A stretch of 64,000 nt of DNA, taken from assembly GCF_007565055.1 (NCBI RefSeq), contig NC_044561.1, forward strand, positions 32,133,483 to 32,197,482, in the 5' to 3' direction. This DNA comes from Rhinopithecus roxellana (taxonomy: Eukaryota; Chordata; Mammalia; Primates; Cercopithecidae). The translations under genes and the position numbers were made by a program. This document shows positions 1 to 11,640 of this stretch, in pieces. The notes below the pieces were generated by a model. The model was not told the origin of the DNA. It searched no databases and worked only from the letters and a program-made list of their open reading frames with translations. Each line of letters opens with the position of its first letter. Position 1 is the first letter of the stretch.

Positions 1-347
1 GTCTTGGATTTGTCATAAGTAGCCATTATGCTGGTGTCATTAAGCAAGCCACTTTAGCTCAATTCTGCATCTCTGGTGAGGGGTTTTGGACAGCATGACC
101 TAAAGATTTTAGATACAGTAGAATTTTCACATAATACCTCTATAACCCTGATAAAAATATATTTCATAGCTGAGGGTTTGGAGTTAAAGAAATAGAGATT
201 CTTCTTTAAAGTAATGCTAATTCAGATACTTTAACTGGTTTGCAATATAAGCTTTATAGGTTATCTCACTTCTACAATGGCTGAACTAAACCATCTTATA
301 TATTAGGAAAATTCAGTGGGGCATGACTGTGAGAGTGAGAAGAGCTG
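1..347. other. Unique sequence, nothing recognised
   Basis: I see no repeat, RNA gene or open frame of note here. It leads into a MIR-like relic at about 348. Confidence 0.5.
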
Positions 348-496
348 ATTTCTGGGCTTGTGTTGGCTTCTCTCTAGCTATCTGACTATAGGTGAATCAC
401 GCCAACCTTCTGATTTCCAGCTTTCTCATTAGCAAAATGACTGGGTTGAATTAGATCAATGTTTCCTCTAAAAGGACCTGTGATTAAATGAGTTTG
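348..496 (+). mobile_element. MIR-like ancient SINE relic
   Basis: The stretch follows the MIR/MIR3 body: a pyrimidine-rich 'tttccagctttctcattagcaa' type core, then 'aaatgactgggttgaa', matching the usual 'tgtaaaatgagggggttggactagatgat' section. It is strongly diverged, as expected of a SINE from before the mammalian radiation. It has no coding role. Confidence 0.5.
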
Positions 497-709
497 GGGG
501 AAAAGGAGGTAAAGATAAGCAGGAGTCTATACTGCATTGATTCTGAAACCATTTTCACACAGTCATCCGACACAGATTTACTGGGAGCTGCCTATCTGGT
601 AAGACCTTTTCCAGGGTAACCTACTTTAAACAGTAAACAAGTGGTCAGCCTGTCATTGACCAATCAGAATGAATGCTGGCTGCAAATCTGAAGTGTTTCT
701 GAGGCCCCC

Positions 710-1070
710 TGTATTAGTCTGTTCTCATGCTGCTAATAAAGACATACCCAAGACCGGGTAATTTATGAAGGAAAGAGGTTTAATTGACTCACAGTTCCAC
801 ATCACTGGGAAGGCCTCACAATCATGGCAGAAGTGAAGGAGTAGGAGAGTCATGTCTTACATGGTGGCAAGAAGGAAGGCTTCTGCAGGGGAACTCCCAC
901 TTATAAAATCATCAGATCTTGTGAGACTTATTCACTACCATCAGAAGAGTATGGGGGAAACTGCCCCCATGATTCAGTTATCTCCACATGGCCCCACCCT
1001 TGGCACGTGGGGATTATTACAGTTCAAGGCGAGATTTGGGTGGGGGTGGGGACACAGCCAAACCATATCA
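710..1070 (-). mobile_element. Solo THE1/MST-type MaLR LTR, antisense
   Basis: Read on the minus strand this runs from TGATATGGTTTGGCTG to CTAATACA, the ends of THE1/MST LTRs. It keeps the reverse complements of the 'gatctgatggttttata' core and of the 'ttaaacctctttc' polyadenylation region. The LTR is flanked by a perfect 5-bp duplication, ccccc at 705-709 and 1071-1075, as expected for ERVL-MaLR integration. The 'ctgcaggggaactccc' stretch favours THE1 over MSTA. No internal region is present, so this is a solo LTR left by LTR-LTR recombination. Three forward frames crossing it are chance frames. Confidence 0.9.
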
Positions 1071-1220
1071 CCCCCAAGTGGAATCCGATGTTTGTTTCTG
1101 GCTCCTGGGGAGTCTGGATGCTCCTTCAGTGGTTATTTGTCAGTCAGCACGGAAGTGTGTCAGTATTTTCACCCCTGTGCTGTCCAAGGTTGCAGTCTCT
1201 AACCTGTCCCACAAAATATA

Positions 1221-1365
1221 ATCCAGGACCAGCAGCAGCAGCAACCCTGGGCACTTGTCAAAAATGCTAATTCCTGGATTCCACCCAAACTTTCTGAACC
1301 AGAATCTGCATTTATGCAAGACCCCCAGGTAATTACTGTGTGCTTTACAATTTGAGAAGCACTAG
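1221..1365 (-). mobile_element. MER5A hAT-Charlie MITE
   Basis: The order 'ggaccagcagcagca', 'cttgtcaaaaatgctaattc', 'gaaccagaatctgca' and terminal 'gagaagcactag' follows the MER5A consensus in reverse. MER5A is a short non-autonomous hAT-Charlie DNA transposon. It lies between a THE1 LTR and an old Alu. Confidence 0.75.
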
Positions 1366-1424
1366 AATGCAGAACAGGTCTGGTTTATTTAAAATGCACA
1401 GGGCTGATTTGCTGATGTCTACAG

Positions 1425-1672
1425 GAGGGAGAATAACTTGAGGCCAGGAGTTTGAGACCAGCCTGGGCAACATGACTAACCCCCCTCTCTCCAAATATAC
1501 AAAAATTAGCTGGGTGTGGTGGCGCATGCCTGTGGTCCCAGCTACTTGGGAGGCTGAGGCAGGAGAATCACCTGAGCCCAGGGAGATCAAGGCAGCAGTG
1601 AGCTGTGATTGGGCCACTGCACTCCAGCCTCAGCAACAGAGTAAGACCCTGTTCCAAAAAAATAAATAAAAA
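1425..1672 (+). mobile_element. Old Alu (AluJ-like), 5' truncated
   Basis: The sense-strand Alu body starts near 'ggagggagaataacttgaggcc' and runs through 'gagaccagcctgggcaacat', the A-rich linker, 'tgggtgtggtggcgcatgcctg' and 'actccagcctcagcaacagag'. It ends in an A-rich tail with taaataaa. The first ~40 bases are missing and many CpG sites have decayed, which fits an old AluJ. Frames within it are Alu-derived. Confidence 0.85.
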
Positions 1673-2063
1673 ATTTAAAGAAGTGTACCCTCTTTATGAT
1701 GACTTGGCATAGAAGCCTTTTATGATGGACTATATTGTGGGATGAGTGGTCAGTGAAATACATTTTGGAAAACATTGAACAAGATATCTGAAGTTCTAAC
1801 TCTAAAATTCAATGATTCTGAGACAGTTAAATATTCTCACATTTTTCATTTGTTCATAATATTTTTCAAATTAGTTCTAATATAAATTGGATTTACTGTT
1901 GCCTTTGGGCACTCAAATGTCAATAGTGATTGGGGATTTTTTTAGAATTTTGATTTTAATTTCTGAGATATTAAATTGACAAGGAAATAAAAATAATCTG
2001 GAATCCAGACAATATGTTTTGTAGGGGCTCAGATGTTTTTAAAGAAATTATTTGTATCTTATC
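1673..2063. other. Unique AT-rich sequence
   Basis: No repeat or gene is recognised between the old Alu and the antisense L1 3' end. Confidence 0.5.
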
Positions 2064-2730
2064 ATAGCTTATTTTTTACTGTAGTGAAATACATATAACA
2101 TAAAATTTACCATTTTTACCATTTTAGCCATTTTTAAGTATGTAATTCAGTGACAATATGTACATTTACCATGTTGTATGATAATCACTGGTCTCTATTT
2201 CCAGAGCTTTTTCATTATCACAACTGAAATTCTGTATACATTAAACAACAAATCTCCATTCCTCCCACTTCAGCCTGTGGTAACCTCCATTCTACTTTAT
2301 GTCTTTGTGAATTTCACTATTCTAGGTACCTCATATGAATGAAATTATACAATATGGTGTCTGCCATCTCATTTGGCATGATGCTTTCAAAGTTATCTAT
2401 ATTGTAACATGCATCAGGATTTCATTCTTGTACATGGCTAGATAATACTTCATTTTATGTATATACCACATGTTGTTTATTCTCTCGTCTGTTGGTAGAT
2501 ACTTCGGTTTCTACCTGGGTATTGTGAATAATACTGCTACAAACATTGGTCTGTTTGAGCCTCTGTTTTTAATTCTTTGGGGTATATATCTAGTCACAGA
2601 ATTGCTTGACCACATGGTAATTCTATATGGAAGTTCTGAACTGTTTTCTATGGTGGCTGCAGCATTTTACATTCTCACCAACGATCCACGAGGATTACAA
2701 TTTCCCCACATCCTCACCATCAAAGTTTTT
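2064..2730 (-). mobile_element. Old L1M 3' end, antisense
   Basis: On the plus strand the motifs 'aaaatttaccatttttacc', 'tctaggtacctcatatgaat', 'tgtatataccacatgttg', 'attgtgaataatactgctac' and 'atggtggctgcagcatttta' occur in the order of the reversed 3' UTR of mammalian L1M (L1MA/MB) elements. Only the 3' end is present, so it was truncated at insertion. The 106-residue plus-strand frame across it is an antisense L1 frame, not a gene. Confidence 0.8.
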
Positions 2731-4228
2731 AAAGAAAGTGTTTGTTTGATCCATACTTGCTCAAGATTTGTTTTTGCAAGTTTTCACTGAAAAGAAAAGG
2801 ATGCAGTAGATCTGGCTAAGTCCAATAACTCATTTCCCTGTTGGATGGCAGGCTGGCAGAGCATGCTCTTTCTTTGTTTTCTATGCTCTGGCTGGTTACT
2901 CTGCACCCTCAGCTGCTTCTCTGTTTCCCTGTGGTCTTGATTACCCAGAGAAGATAGCTCTAAGGAGCAGATCCACATCTTCTAATAATTTGGAGGCTTC
3001 TAAGTGGGTTCTTGATGAGCTCCAGGCTCTATCCTTTCAAACTCAAAGTCTAGAAATTTGCTCTCCATAGCTAGCTTTGAAATCATGGCTGAGCCATTCA
3101 ACCCTCATGGAGTTTAGTCTTCTCAGTTATAAAATGATCTCAAAGTTTCCTTCCTCTCAGGTGGAGCCTGCTACATAATTTGTGGAGTAAAATGCAAAAT
3201 TAACACGCAGTGCCCTTTGTTCAGAAAGCAAATAAAGAAAGTGTGGTTAAAGGAACTTTGGGAGTTCACTAAAAAGGCACACGCTCACGTCTCCTTGCAG
3301 CCCTGCCTTCCCAAGGGGCTCTGACAGAATAGGTCTGGGGTAAGGCCAAGGGATTTGTATATTTAATAAGAATTCCAGGTGATTCTGATTCGAATGGTTG
3401 GCATAACTGTGGATTCACACTTTTAATTCAGCATTGAGTTTTGGAATTTACATTTTAGCAAAACTGGACCAAAACCTTAATATAAAGCCTTTTCATGTAA
3501 AAATACTTTATTTATAACATGCAATAAGGGCAATAGTAATAAATGAATAACAACATAAACTTATAAATGCAAACAGTAATATTTTTGGTGACAGAACAGA
3601 ATATGTTATAAAACTTTATTGGTGGGATATAATGATTCATTGCATAATTTTTCTGGCTTATCTGGGAATTTATTTATTGGTACAACACAATTTATACTTT
3701 TAATGACTATTTTCTGGTAAATTATTTCAAAATATAAATTTTGGTACATCTAGAGCTAAAGAATCTTGGAGAATAGTGTTTTCAAAAAGATTTAACTTTT
3801 CATACAAATGAGTTTTGTGTAAATATGAATTAAATGCATATTTATATAGTGGCATTTAATGTTTCCTCTGACATTTTGGTATTTTAGGGAGGTCATACAA
3901 GAGGCTGAAAGTGATTCATGATTTGTATAGAATTGGATATATTTGTTTATATATCACTTTATCTTCAGTTAAAAGTTAAATTAGATTTAGAATTTTCTTT
4001 CTCACTAATAATTTATCTGAAGCATCACGTGAAAATAATACTTTTTTCCATCAATTGCAACAATTTTTAATTTCTTCTTCTAAGCCTATGGATATTTACT
4101 TTGCAATATTCTAGCAGTTTTTAAACCAGAGATCCTAAACTCTGAAAAATCCTAATAGCTCCCTAATTTGTTTTATTGCAATGTCCATGTGCTTGCTTTT
4201 AATGTGTAATCACTGATAAAATATACTG
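2731..4228. other. Mostly unique AT-rich sequence
   Basis: Apart from a short MER5A-like fragment at 3319-3411 I recognise nothing. The stretch 3480-4080 is especially AT-rich with no clear periodicity. Confidence 0.45.
3319..3411 (+). mobile_element. MER5A-like fragment
   Basis: The pieces 'agaataggtctggggtaag', 'ttaataagaattccagg' and 'tgattctgatt' match the second half of MER5A in sense order. The first half is absent. Confidence 0.45.
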
Positions 4229-4229
4229 C

Positions 4230-4560
4230 CTGAGCACCGGAAGTTCCTATCCCTGCTCATAGGCCAGAGAGTGGGTATTTGTGCAGACGCTGCGGAAATT
4301 GGTTGCAGGATAGCCAAGCCAGCTGGTCTCTCATTCTGAGGGTCCTTTCCCCTTGGGAGATTCTCTTTTCCTCTAGGGCTGCAGCTGTTACTGTCACTAC
4401 TACTGCTTTTGGTACTGCTGCCATTGTCAATGACAATCTGGGCCTGGGTCTTAGCTCGGCTGCCCCCTTGAGGCTGCAAGGTGCCCAAGACTGCCTCAGG
4501 CCAAATGCTCCCTGCTGCTGACTGCTAGCAGTAACAGGGCCTGAGTCCCTGCATGCCCTG
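4230..4560. other. GC-richer block of unknown origin
   Basis: This block stands out from its AT-rich surroundings. It has open frames on both strands: 92 codons at 4210-4488 minus and 80 codons at 4279-4521 plus. The minus frame is serine-rich and low in complexity, without a recognisable domain. I see no good splice context that would make it an exon. It could be a decayed LTR (the 'ctttccccttggg' and 'tccctgcatgccctgg' texture resembles LTR sequence) or an unrecognised old repeat. I do not assign a function. Confidence 0.35.
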
Positions 4561-4688
4561 GCTGGTTTCCAGGGTATGTCCTCTGCTCACGTACATGTTT
4601 TATTGTCCCTGTGGGCTAAATGTACAAAACACAAGCTCAAAGATAAGATTCTTAAAATGTCAAGATGTCTACAGCAAAGCATTAGACC

Positions 4689-4760
4689 AAGAGCCTGGCC
4701 CTTTCTGTAGTTGCCCTATGCAACTACCCAAGTGTAACCCAGGAAATTGGCCAGGCTCTT
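4689..4760. repeat. Nested inverted repeat (72 bp)
   Basis: A perfect 12-bp inverted repeat, aagagcctggcc at 4689-4700 and ggccaggctctt at 4749-4760, encloses a second perfect 7-bp pair, gtagttg at 4707-4713 and caactac at 4721-4727. It can be drawn as a stem interrupted by internal loops, or a cruciform. It could be chance, a MITE end pair or a structured RNA; nothing nearby decides. Confidence 0.7.
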
Positions 4761-6267
4761 AAGCATAATAGAAATTATGCTTCAAATTGGATACATATCA
4801 TTATTGACTCAGATTCTCTCTCTCTCTCTATATATATATATACGTATATAATTTCATAAAAGAGCAGCCTGAGATTGAAGAATCTTGCTTCAATGTTTTC
4901 TCTCCTGCCCAAGATTTTCTTTCGCAGCAGTTCTGGCTACTCCCTCTTACCCTCAAGTCCATCTCACTCTTGTCTTCTCCATCTTAAAAGGATCAGGATT
5001 CATGAAGGAGAAACAGAGAAGATGACACAAGGGGAGTAAAGAATTGTGTACAAGTATTCTTTCCTGGTGTTGTGTTTCAGCTGATTTTGTGTTCGCATTA
5101 TCATTTTGCGCTACCAGGAAAGAAGGGAATTTTTACTTTTCTGTCTTCATCTGAACTCTATTTAGTTGCAACAAATTAAATATTTTCAGACTTGAATAAA
5201 ACACAAATAACTGTTATCATCTTGTAAATTCAAAAGTTTAGTTTTAACTTCTCGTTTAGTGTGTGATTTCCAGCCAGCTAAATGTTTGATTTTTCTGAGC
5301 TTTTGCTTTCTGTTGAAATGATTTATAACCTTAACAATTATTTTAGTGGGTTCTAGTGGCTAAAAAGAAAAAAAAAGAGGTTGGGGAATGAAACAGTGCT
5401 GTTTTTATAACAGAGTGACTTTTTTTTTTTTAATACTTCAAGAACTTTGGATTTCACCAAAGTTTCCATTTCTTGTCAGATGTCTGAACACTAATGATTC
5501 TCAGCTTTAGGCAAGCCACAACTTAACTATGTTGCCATATTTATTTTAAATGGACTTTGCAGCTATGTATAATTATATGCTAATTTAAGAAATGATGCTT
5601 GAAATTAATTTCTTTATTTGATTGTCTGTATTCCTTTACATTTAATCAACTTTTTAAAATTGTCGTTTGCTCCACACTCAAATGTATCAATCAATATAAT
5701 ATTCTATTTAATGGGGTTTTAGAACTAATATTTACCTTATTTGTGAAATTTCTTTAAAATAAAAAGATTCATCTTGGATGAATTACTTGGATTCATCTGG
5801 ATTCATCTGAGGGAAGTAGATAAGTGTACTTACATATTTTGGAATGGGAGTCAAAGAGATTGAAAATAGCTCTGTTGGACCACAGTACCTCACTGATGAT
5901 GTTTATCTTTATAGTTCCAACTCTGAGCAACAAAACACCTTATCATATTTATTAAATAAAATTTGATGTCCCTTTGATTTAATATTGGGGATGCTTTAAA
6001 TTTGATACTGAAGGATTTGGCCTAACAGGCAGTTCCAGACCTCCCAGGCAAAGAGCTGGATGTTGCCAAAGTTTTTAGAACATTTTCTGAGACTTAGCGC
6101 TGTGTTCAGAGCATGCCCAGTGTGTTTCCAGAAAGGCAAAGCTATAGAGCTTTGAGGAAATTATCTGGGTAATTCATGGCAAAACTACAACAAGAACACT
6201 GATATTGAAGAAAAGAAAGGGATAAGGTCTGAGTTAACTAGACTATATATAATCTAATTAAGTGATA
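4761..6267. other. Unique sequence with short low-complexity tracts
   Basis: It contains a compound (TC)n-(TA)n tract at 4812-4850, a T-run near 5420 and small echoes of 'ggattcatctg' near 5790. No gene or dispersed repeat is recognised. Confidence 0.45.
4812..4850. repeat. (TC)n(TA)n compound microsatellite
   Basis: A run of tc dinucleotides passes directly into a ta run, with one interrupting acg. Confidence 0.9.
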
Positions 6268-6280
6268 CATGTTTCTATTC

Positions 6281-6590
6281 TTTTTTTTTTTTTTTTTTTT
6301 TTTGAGACGGAGTCTTGCTCTCTCGCCCAGGCTGGAGTGCAGTGGCCGGATCTCAGCTCACTGCAAGCTCCGCCTCCCGGGTTCACGCTATTCTCCTGCC
6401 TCAGCCTCCGGAGTAGCTGGGACTACAGGCGCCCGCCACCTCGCCCGGCTAGTTTTTTTTTTTGTATTTTTTAGTAGAGACGGGGTTTCACCGTGTTAGC
6501 CAGGATGGTCTCGATCTCCTGACCTCGTGATCCGCCCGTCTCGGCCTCCCAAAGTGCTGGGATTACAGGCTTGAGCCACCGCGCCCGGCC
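6281..6590 (-). mobile_element. Full-length young Alu, AluYR type
   Basis: Poly-T followed by the reverse Alu body through to 'gagccaccgcgcccggcc' gives a complete dimer. Perfect 15-bp target duplications catgtttctattctt lie at 6268-6282 and 6591-6605. CpG sites are largely intact. The 'gtggccggatctcagctc' and 'cacctcgcccggctag' variants are the Old World monkey AluYR state, so it is a strong lineage marker. Frames in it (6262-6499) are Alu-derived. Confidence 0.95.
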
Positions 6591-6605
6591 CATGTTTCTA
6601 TTCTT

Positions 6606-7065
6606 AAGAATTATAATGAATTACTTTGATAATCAATTCTTTATGCACATTTTATTTACTCATAGCTGTATATAAAGATCTCAGCATCATGGATCCTATC
6701 AGTTTGGATAAACTGAAATTATATAAAACATCAATTTCTCCATTGTGTGCAGGCACAGAACTAGTCCCAGGGGAAGTAATGCCAGTAGATAACTCCTCAA
6801 CCTTGTCTTTGTGCCTCTGCTACCTGTCTGTCTTCCATCTTGTTGCATATTTGCTTGGTTGGATGTATTTCCTGGTATGCTTACTCCTGACACTTCTGCC
6901 TTTTACTTTCTCCAAATTGTAGAGATGACAAAGGTGTAAGAATCCTGCCTCTGTGAGAGGAACTTATACCTTTATGAGGCTGATGCTTAAGGTATGTTTG
7001 ACACTTATGAAGATAATATTGAAAATAACAATACAATAAAAACAGTAGCAATTATACTCTATATG
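6606..7065. other. Unique sequence
   Basis: A 98-codon plus frame (6626-6922) opens here but shows no domain and no coding signature; I treat it as chance. No repeat is recognised. Confidence 0.45.
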
Positions 7066-7470
7066 TTTCAAATACTAGATTCTTGACTCTGGAAGGGATT
7101 TTACAGATCATATAGCTCAGTTGCCAATTTGAGATATGAATTTTCCTCTCAGCATTAATAATGTCTTCTACTCCCATTGGAACATTTCTAGTGTGGCAAA
7201 GCTCATAGCTTCTAAAAACTCTATTAGAAACGTATTTGCTTTTATTGAGCCCAAATCTATTTTTCTGTTACTTCTATCTATTGGTGTGTGCGTGTGTGTG
7301 TTTTGCAGGTCATACTGAATAATTATAATCCCTTCCATGGCTCAGCCTTTGAAGTATCTGATGACATCTATCCTATTCAATGTGAGACTTCTTTTCTCCA
7401 GGCTAAATATTTTCAAATTACCTCAACTCTTCATCACATTGCACTGATATGGCTCATAGTTTTAATATTT
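7066..7470 (-). mobile_element. Ancient CR1/L3-like LINE relic, antisense
   Basis: The plus strand carries 'gagcccaaatctatttttctgttacttctatctattgg', then 'cctttgaagtatctgatgac' and 'cttcttttctccaggctaaa'. That order resembles the reversed 3' end of CR1-clade LINEs (compare 'ttctcttctccaggctgaac' in CR1). A short GT run sits at 7284-7306. The assignment rests on these remembered motifs only. Confidence 0.5.
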
Positions 7471-10400
7471 TCACATACATGATTTCAACTTATTTTCCAG
7501 TTAAATTTGAGAAGTAGGTACAAATTTGTAAAACTCTACCTTTACAATGAGAAAGCTGAGTTGCAAACATCTTGTTTGGAAGAGAAGTGAATTGATACCC
7601 ACCTGCTTTTTGTGTTACAATTTTTTATTGCCATCTATTTTTCTTATTAATCATTTTAGAAAAGGAACAGTTTCATTTTTGGCATAATTTGAGATCAGAT
7701 GATCACATCAAACTTTTAATTTTCAGGTGTCTTAATGTTTAATCAAGTATTTAAATTTCAGGAGTTCCTGGGTATTAAACTGGTGAATCTTAAGACAAAG
7801 ATGTGAGACAAGCCATCAGTTTTAGTTATCCAGTGATCTTTAAGAAACATATTTTAGCTACATATTTATACTTCTAGAAAATTTTCTAGACTCAAGTTAA
7901 AAAAAATCTACATACAGCATTTCCTCAAATGAAATGGTCTCTCTTTGCTTTTTATTCTTATAGAGCCCTGATTTGCATTGCCTCATTTTCTTCACATTGA
8001 GAGTTCTAGAAAGTTTACTAATGAACTCAGAAGTTTCCAGTCACTTATACATGGTGGAATAGAGAAATAATACAGTTGGTCTCTTTTTATGTAGAAGGTG
8101 TACTTTCTCATGGGAAACATGCTTCTACCTGAGAGGTACAATTTCATTTTGTAAACTCTACCTTCTAAATGTTACTTTTCATGCTGTAATGAATTCAAGA
8201 GGAAACTCTACCCTTTCCTCTAAACGACTTATGATGTAATGCCTTTACAGATTAAAAGCACAATTTGACTAATGGGCTTCATTCTTACTTGTAAGGTTTT
8301 ATACATTTCATCACGTTCACCCTGTTGGACACACCACACACTACATAACTTGTTCTAAAAATAGACTGTATGAAAACTGTTGATTCAAAAATCAGAGGTC
8401 TTATTCTAATCAAGTTCTTAGCTTTGGATTTAACCAGTAACAGTGCTAAATTATGATGTTATACAGATACTATTATGGTTAGGTAGAGTGTAAAAAATGC
8501 AAACCATTGACAGTATTATGAAATTGCTTTAAGTGAATATTATCTCTATACACTGGTAGGTTGGAAGCAGTAAAACCATAAGCCTGGTGGCAAAATAAGC
8601 CTGCTTGCAAAAATGCCTATTTTCTGATATATTATTTTGATTTTTAAATGACTAAAAGTTCATATTTGTTTTTGATAATAAAAAATCTATTTAGATAGCT
8701 AGTCATATCTTTTGAATTAATTGATCCTTAAAATTCCTGGATAAGAAAAATTAAAAAAATAAAAATAAAATATAGGTAAATAAGGATGGGAAGAAGGAGA
8801 CAAGAAGACACATTAAAGTTTTAGGAGAAAATGATGCAATAGGAACACATTCTGATGGTAATAAAGGTATTTAATATTAAGTTTTTCAGCCTAATAACTA
8901 CCCATGACTTTAGGAAAAACAAAGAAGCAAGCAAACATTCGAATAAAATTAATTAAGGTATGAATGTCCCTAGGCCCATTTAGTATTTTAGGTAGCATAT
9001 CCTGTTTTTGCATTCACTCGTTAAACATATTTATTGAACAGGCATAAAATATTGCATATTTAGAAATTTCAGATGCTTGTTCCATTTTGCTCGATTTACT
9101 GAAGAATTTCTTCAATTTAGACAGATGAGGTTCTGTTACTTCAGAAACACTTGAGCAAAGATGTCCAGTTGACTTTGGGGGAGCAAAGGGAGAAGTCCAA
9201 TCTGGGGTAGTCATGGAACAAGATGAGATCACCTAAACAGCAAAAGATACAGTTTTATAAAATCTCAAAGGGCTTTTACAGAAATGAAAATTTGTACTGT
9301 ATAAATGTGTTCATAGGATAAAAACTGTATATTTAGGAATTTTTTTTTTTGTCAAGCTTCTGGAGCTTAAGGGAAGCCAGACCTATAGCTGTAATGATTT
9401 TGCTTATGTACTGAGACAGATGTTTACAGAATACTTTCTATCTTCCACATTCCTGCCTGTTCGTTCCTCTTTTACTCTATTCATTCTACCCAGCTTACTG
9501 AGAATTTTATTTAGATAGTTCATTTTTCTAACTACTATATTTAGCATAATTAACATATACTTAAGTTTCCACAAACAGGCAGCAGTTAAAGCATGAGAAT
9601 AGTATCCAGTTAATAAGATGCAAAATTAATAGTATTTTGTCCGAGAAATTTCCTGGTCTTGGCTAATATGAGGCAGTTGCTATTTATATTGAATGGATTT
9701 TTTTTTAAAAATCAGAATTAAAAGAGATTATGACCTAGATGTTCCTGTACAAGTACAAGTGGGTTGGGATGTTTCTGCTTCCCTTTAATACATTTGGAAA
9801 ACTATTTCTATTTATCAGAAAGAATATGGAAATTTCCATAAAGAGATGATAGTTTCAGAATATTAATTGCTTATTAATAGACCAATCCCAGCTGAAACAA
9901 TAGGAAACTCCAGGAAACTTGATTTATGAAAAAGGGAAAACCCCACCTGTCCCCTCCCGTTTTTATGGGTCCTTGGGAAGGGTGTGGACAGGAAGAGGAA
10001 TAACAGGTATTCACTGTATTTACTAGAATGGAATATAAAATTGAACACGCTGTTCACATCTAAGCATGAGTGGTAGTGATTCCATTATATATTGACCTTT
10101 AGAGGAAGAGATAAAGGAAGCTGCCCAGTCAGTACTTGGGTTCTAAGGCAAACAGTTTCCCATTCCAAAATACAGACTTTCTGTACAAAATGAGGCCTAT
10201 GTCAGAGAGCTACAGTATTAAAAAATACAAACTGCAAAGGAGGTCATACCAGGAATATGACAAGAGAAACTGGTGTCTACACAAAGGAAAATGACATCCT
10301 AAGTATCTAACTTCCATTTGTGCCTCTTGCAATATTGCTGTGTTATATACCAAACAGAGCAAATTAACAAACACTGAGAGGTGGTCCTCCACTTCAATTA

Positions 10401-10519
10401 TTTTATAATATAAGACATTCATAAAACGAATCCTTGTCAACCAAAAGGCAATTTGAACTACTAAGCTACCAGGTCATAACGTAAGGTACACGTTATATTC
10501 TGGAATCAACAAATCTGCA
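7471..10519. other. Three kilobases of mostly unique AT-rich sequence
   Basis: I recognise nothing firm here. A phrase near 9023 (aaacatatttattgaacagg) resembles the end of an L2 element in reverse, but the neighbourhood does not extend the match. No coding exon, RNA gene or CpG-rich segment is visible. Confidence 0.45.
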
Positions 10520-10655
10520 TGTTAGTATGAGAACTGTCATTTATTAACCTTGAGCAAATTATTTCATCTTTGTTTGATTCTTTTTTGTAAAATGGAGATA
10601 ATCATTAGGATAATGTATAAGAAATTGCTCTGTGAACTTAAATGTTTTCATAGTA
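10520..10655 (+). mobile_element. MIR relic
   Basis: The phrases 'ttgagcaaattatttcatctttg' and 'ttttttgtaaaatggagataatcattaggat' fit the MIR 3' half ('gggcaagttacttaacctctc ... ctgtaaaatggggataat'). It is highly diverged. Confidence 0.55.
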
Positions 10656-11638
10656 TTATTGATCTTGAGGACAAAACTAAAAAAAAAAAAAAATTGTCAC
10701 AGAATCCAGTTTGCTTAACCAGTGAAGGGAAACAAAAATGTGGTTGGCTCATTTGGGGAGCTCAGAGGCCTCTGTCCATGGTAAAAATGGTGTAGGGGGT
10801 TGTCACTAAACAGTTACAGCAGCTACACCTGCAAACATAATTTTAAATATAACATCTCTACGTCCCAGTTTAAGTATTCTAGCCTCCTTTCTGCTAAGAA
10901 AAATTTGATTTTCCAATTAAAGTTAACATAATCACTCTGCATTTACATTTATCAATTTTGTGTTTAAATATTATTGTTCAAATTCTCTCTTTTCCATTTG
11001 TCTTCTATCTCTTGGCAGTGATTTGGGTCCCAGGATGGGTTTATATGTCATCCTGGGCTTTCAAGATATTTTACTGCGTTATAGATTTGTAAAAGGTATC
11101 CAGCACTTTCAGTAGCTTCATTGTTTCAGACTATATCTGTCTTGGATTTCAAAAAAGAAATCTCTTGCTGTTACAGAATGTTTGGGGGAAGAATATGGCA
11201 AATGAAAAACCACAATGATAAACAATTAAACACAAACTTCTTTAGAGGAAAGACAATTTACTCTCTTTCCGGGTCTACTTAACCTCTGAGTCAAGATCAG
11301 GTTAATGATGCTTGAGGCTGAGAGCCTCCAGCTGTTAATTCCCTGAGATGAATCTGACCTGTGGGAAGCAGGGCCATTTCAGCAGCTCTGTCATTGCCCA
11401 AGAGATGGTGGAATAAAGTCGTAATACGGTGGTAGAGACAGCAGAGACAGTAAGAGTGGGGACGGCCAACTGGAGGGTACAACAAGATGGCAACAGGGAG
11501 AGCTCACTTCCATTTATGCTATGGTAGTCCATTAGGATGGTCCTCTCAGTGACCTGGGAGACCCAAATCAAGGAAAACTTGACACGTGAAAAATATTTCA
11601 TGTAATTCAATTACTGTATGATTCTTATTTTCAGACAG
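10656..11638. other. Unique sequence
   Basis: An A13 run sits at 10681-10693. Overlapping minus frames of 60-90 codons (11297-11728) have no recognisable domain. Nothing else is supported. Confidence 0.4.
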
Positions 11639-11640
11639 AG

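Noticed and set aside
852..1270. Three overlapping plus-strand frames of 77-116 codons
   Set aside because: They lie across a solo THE1-like LTR read in antisense; the frames are by-products of the LTR sequence.
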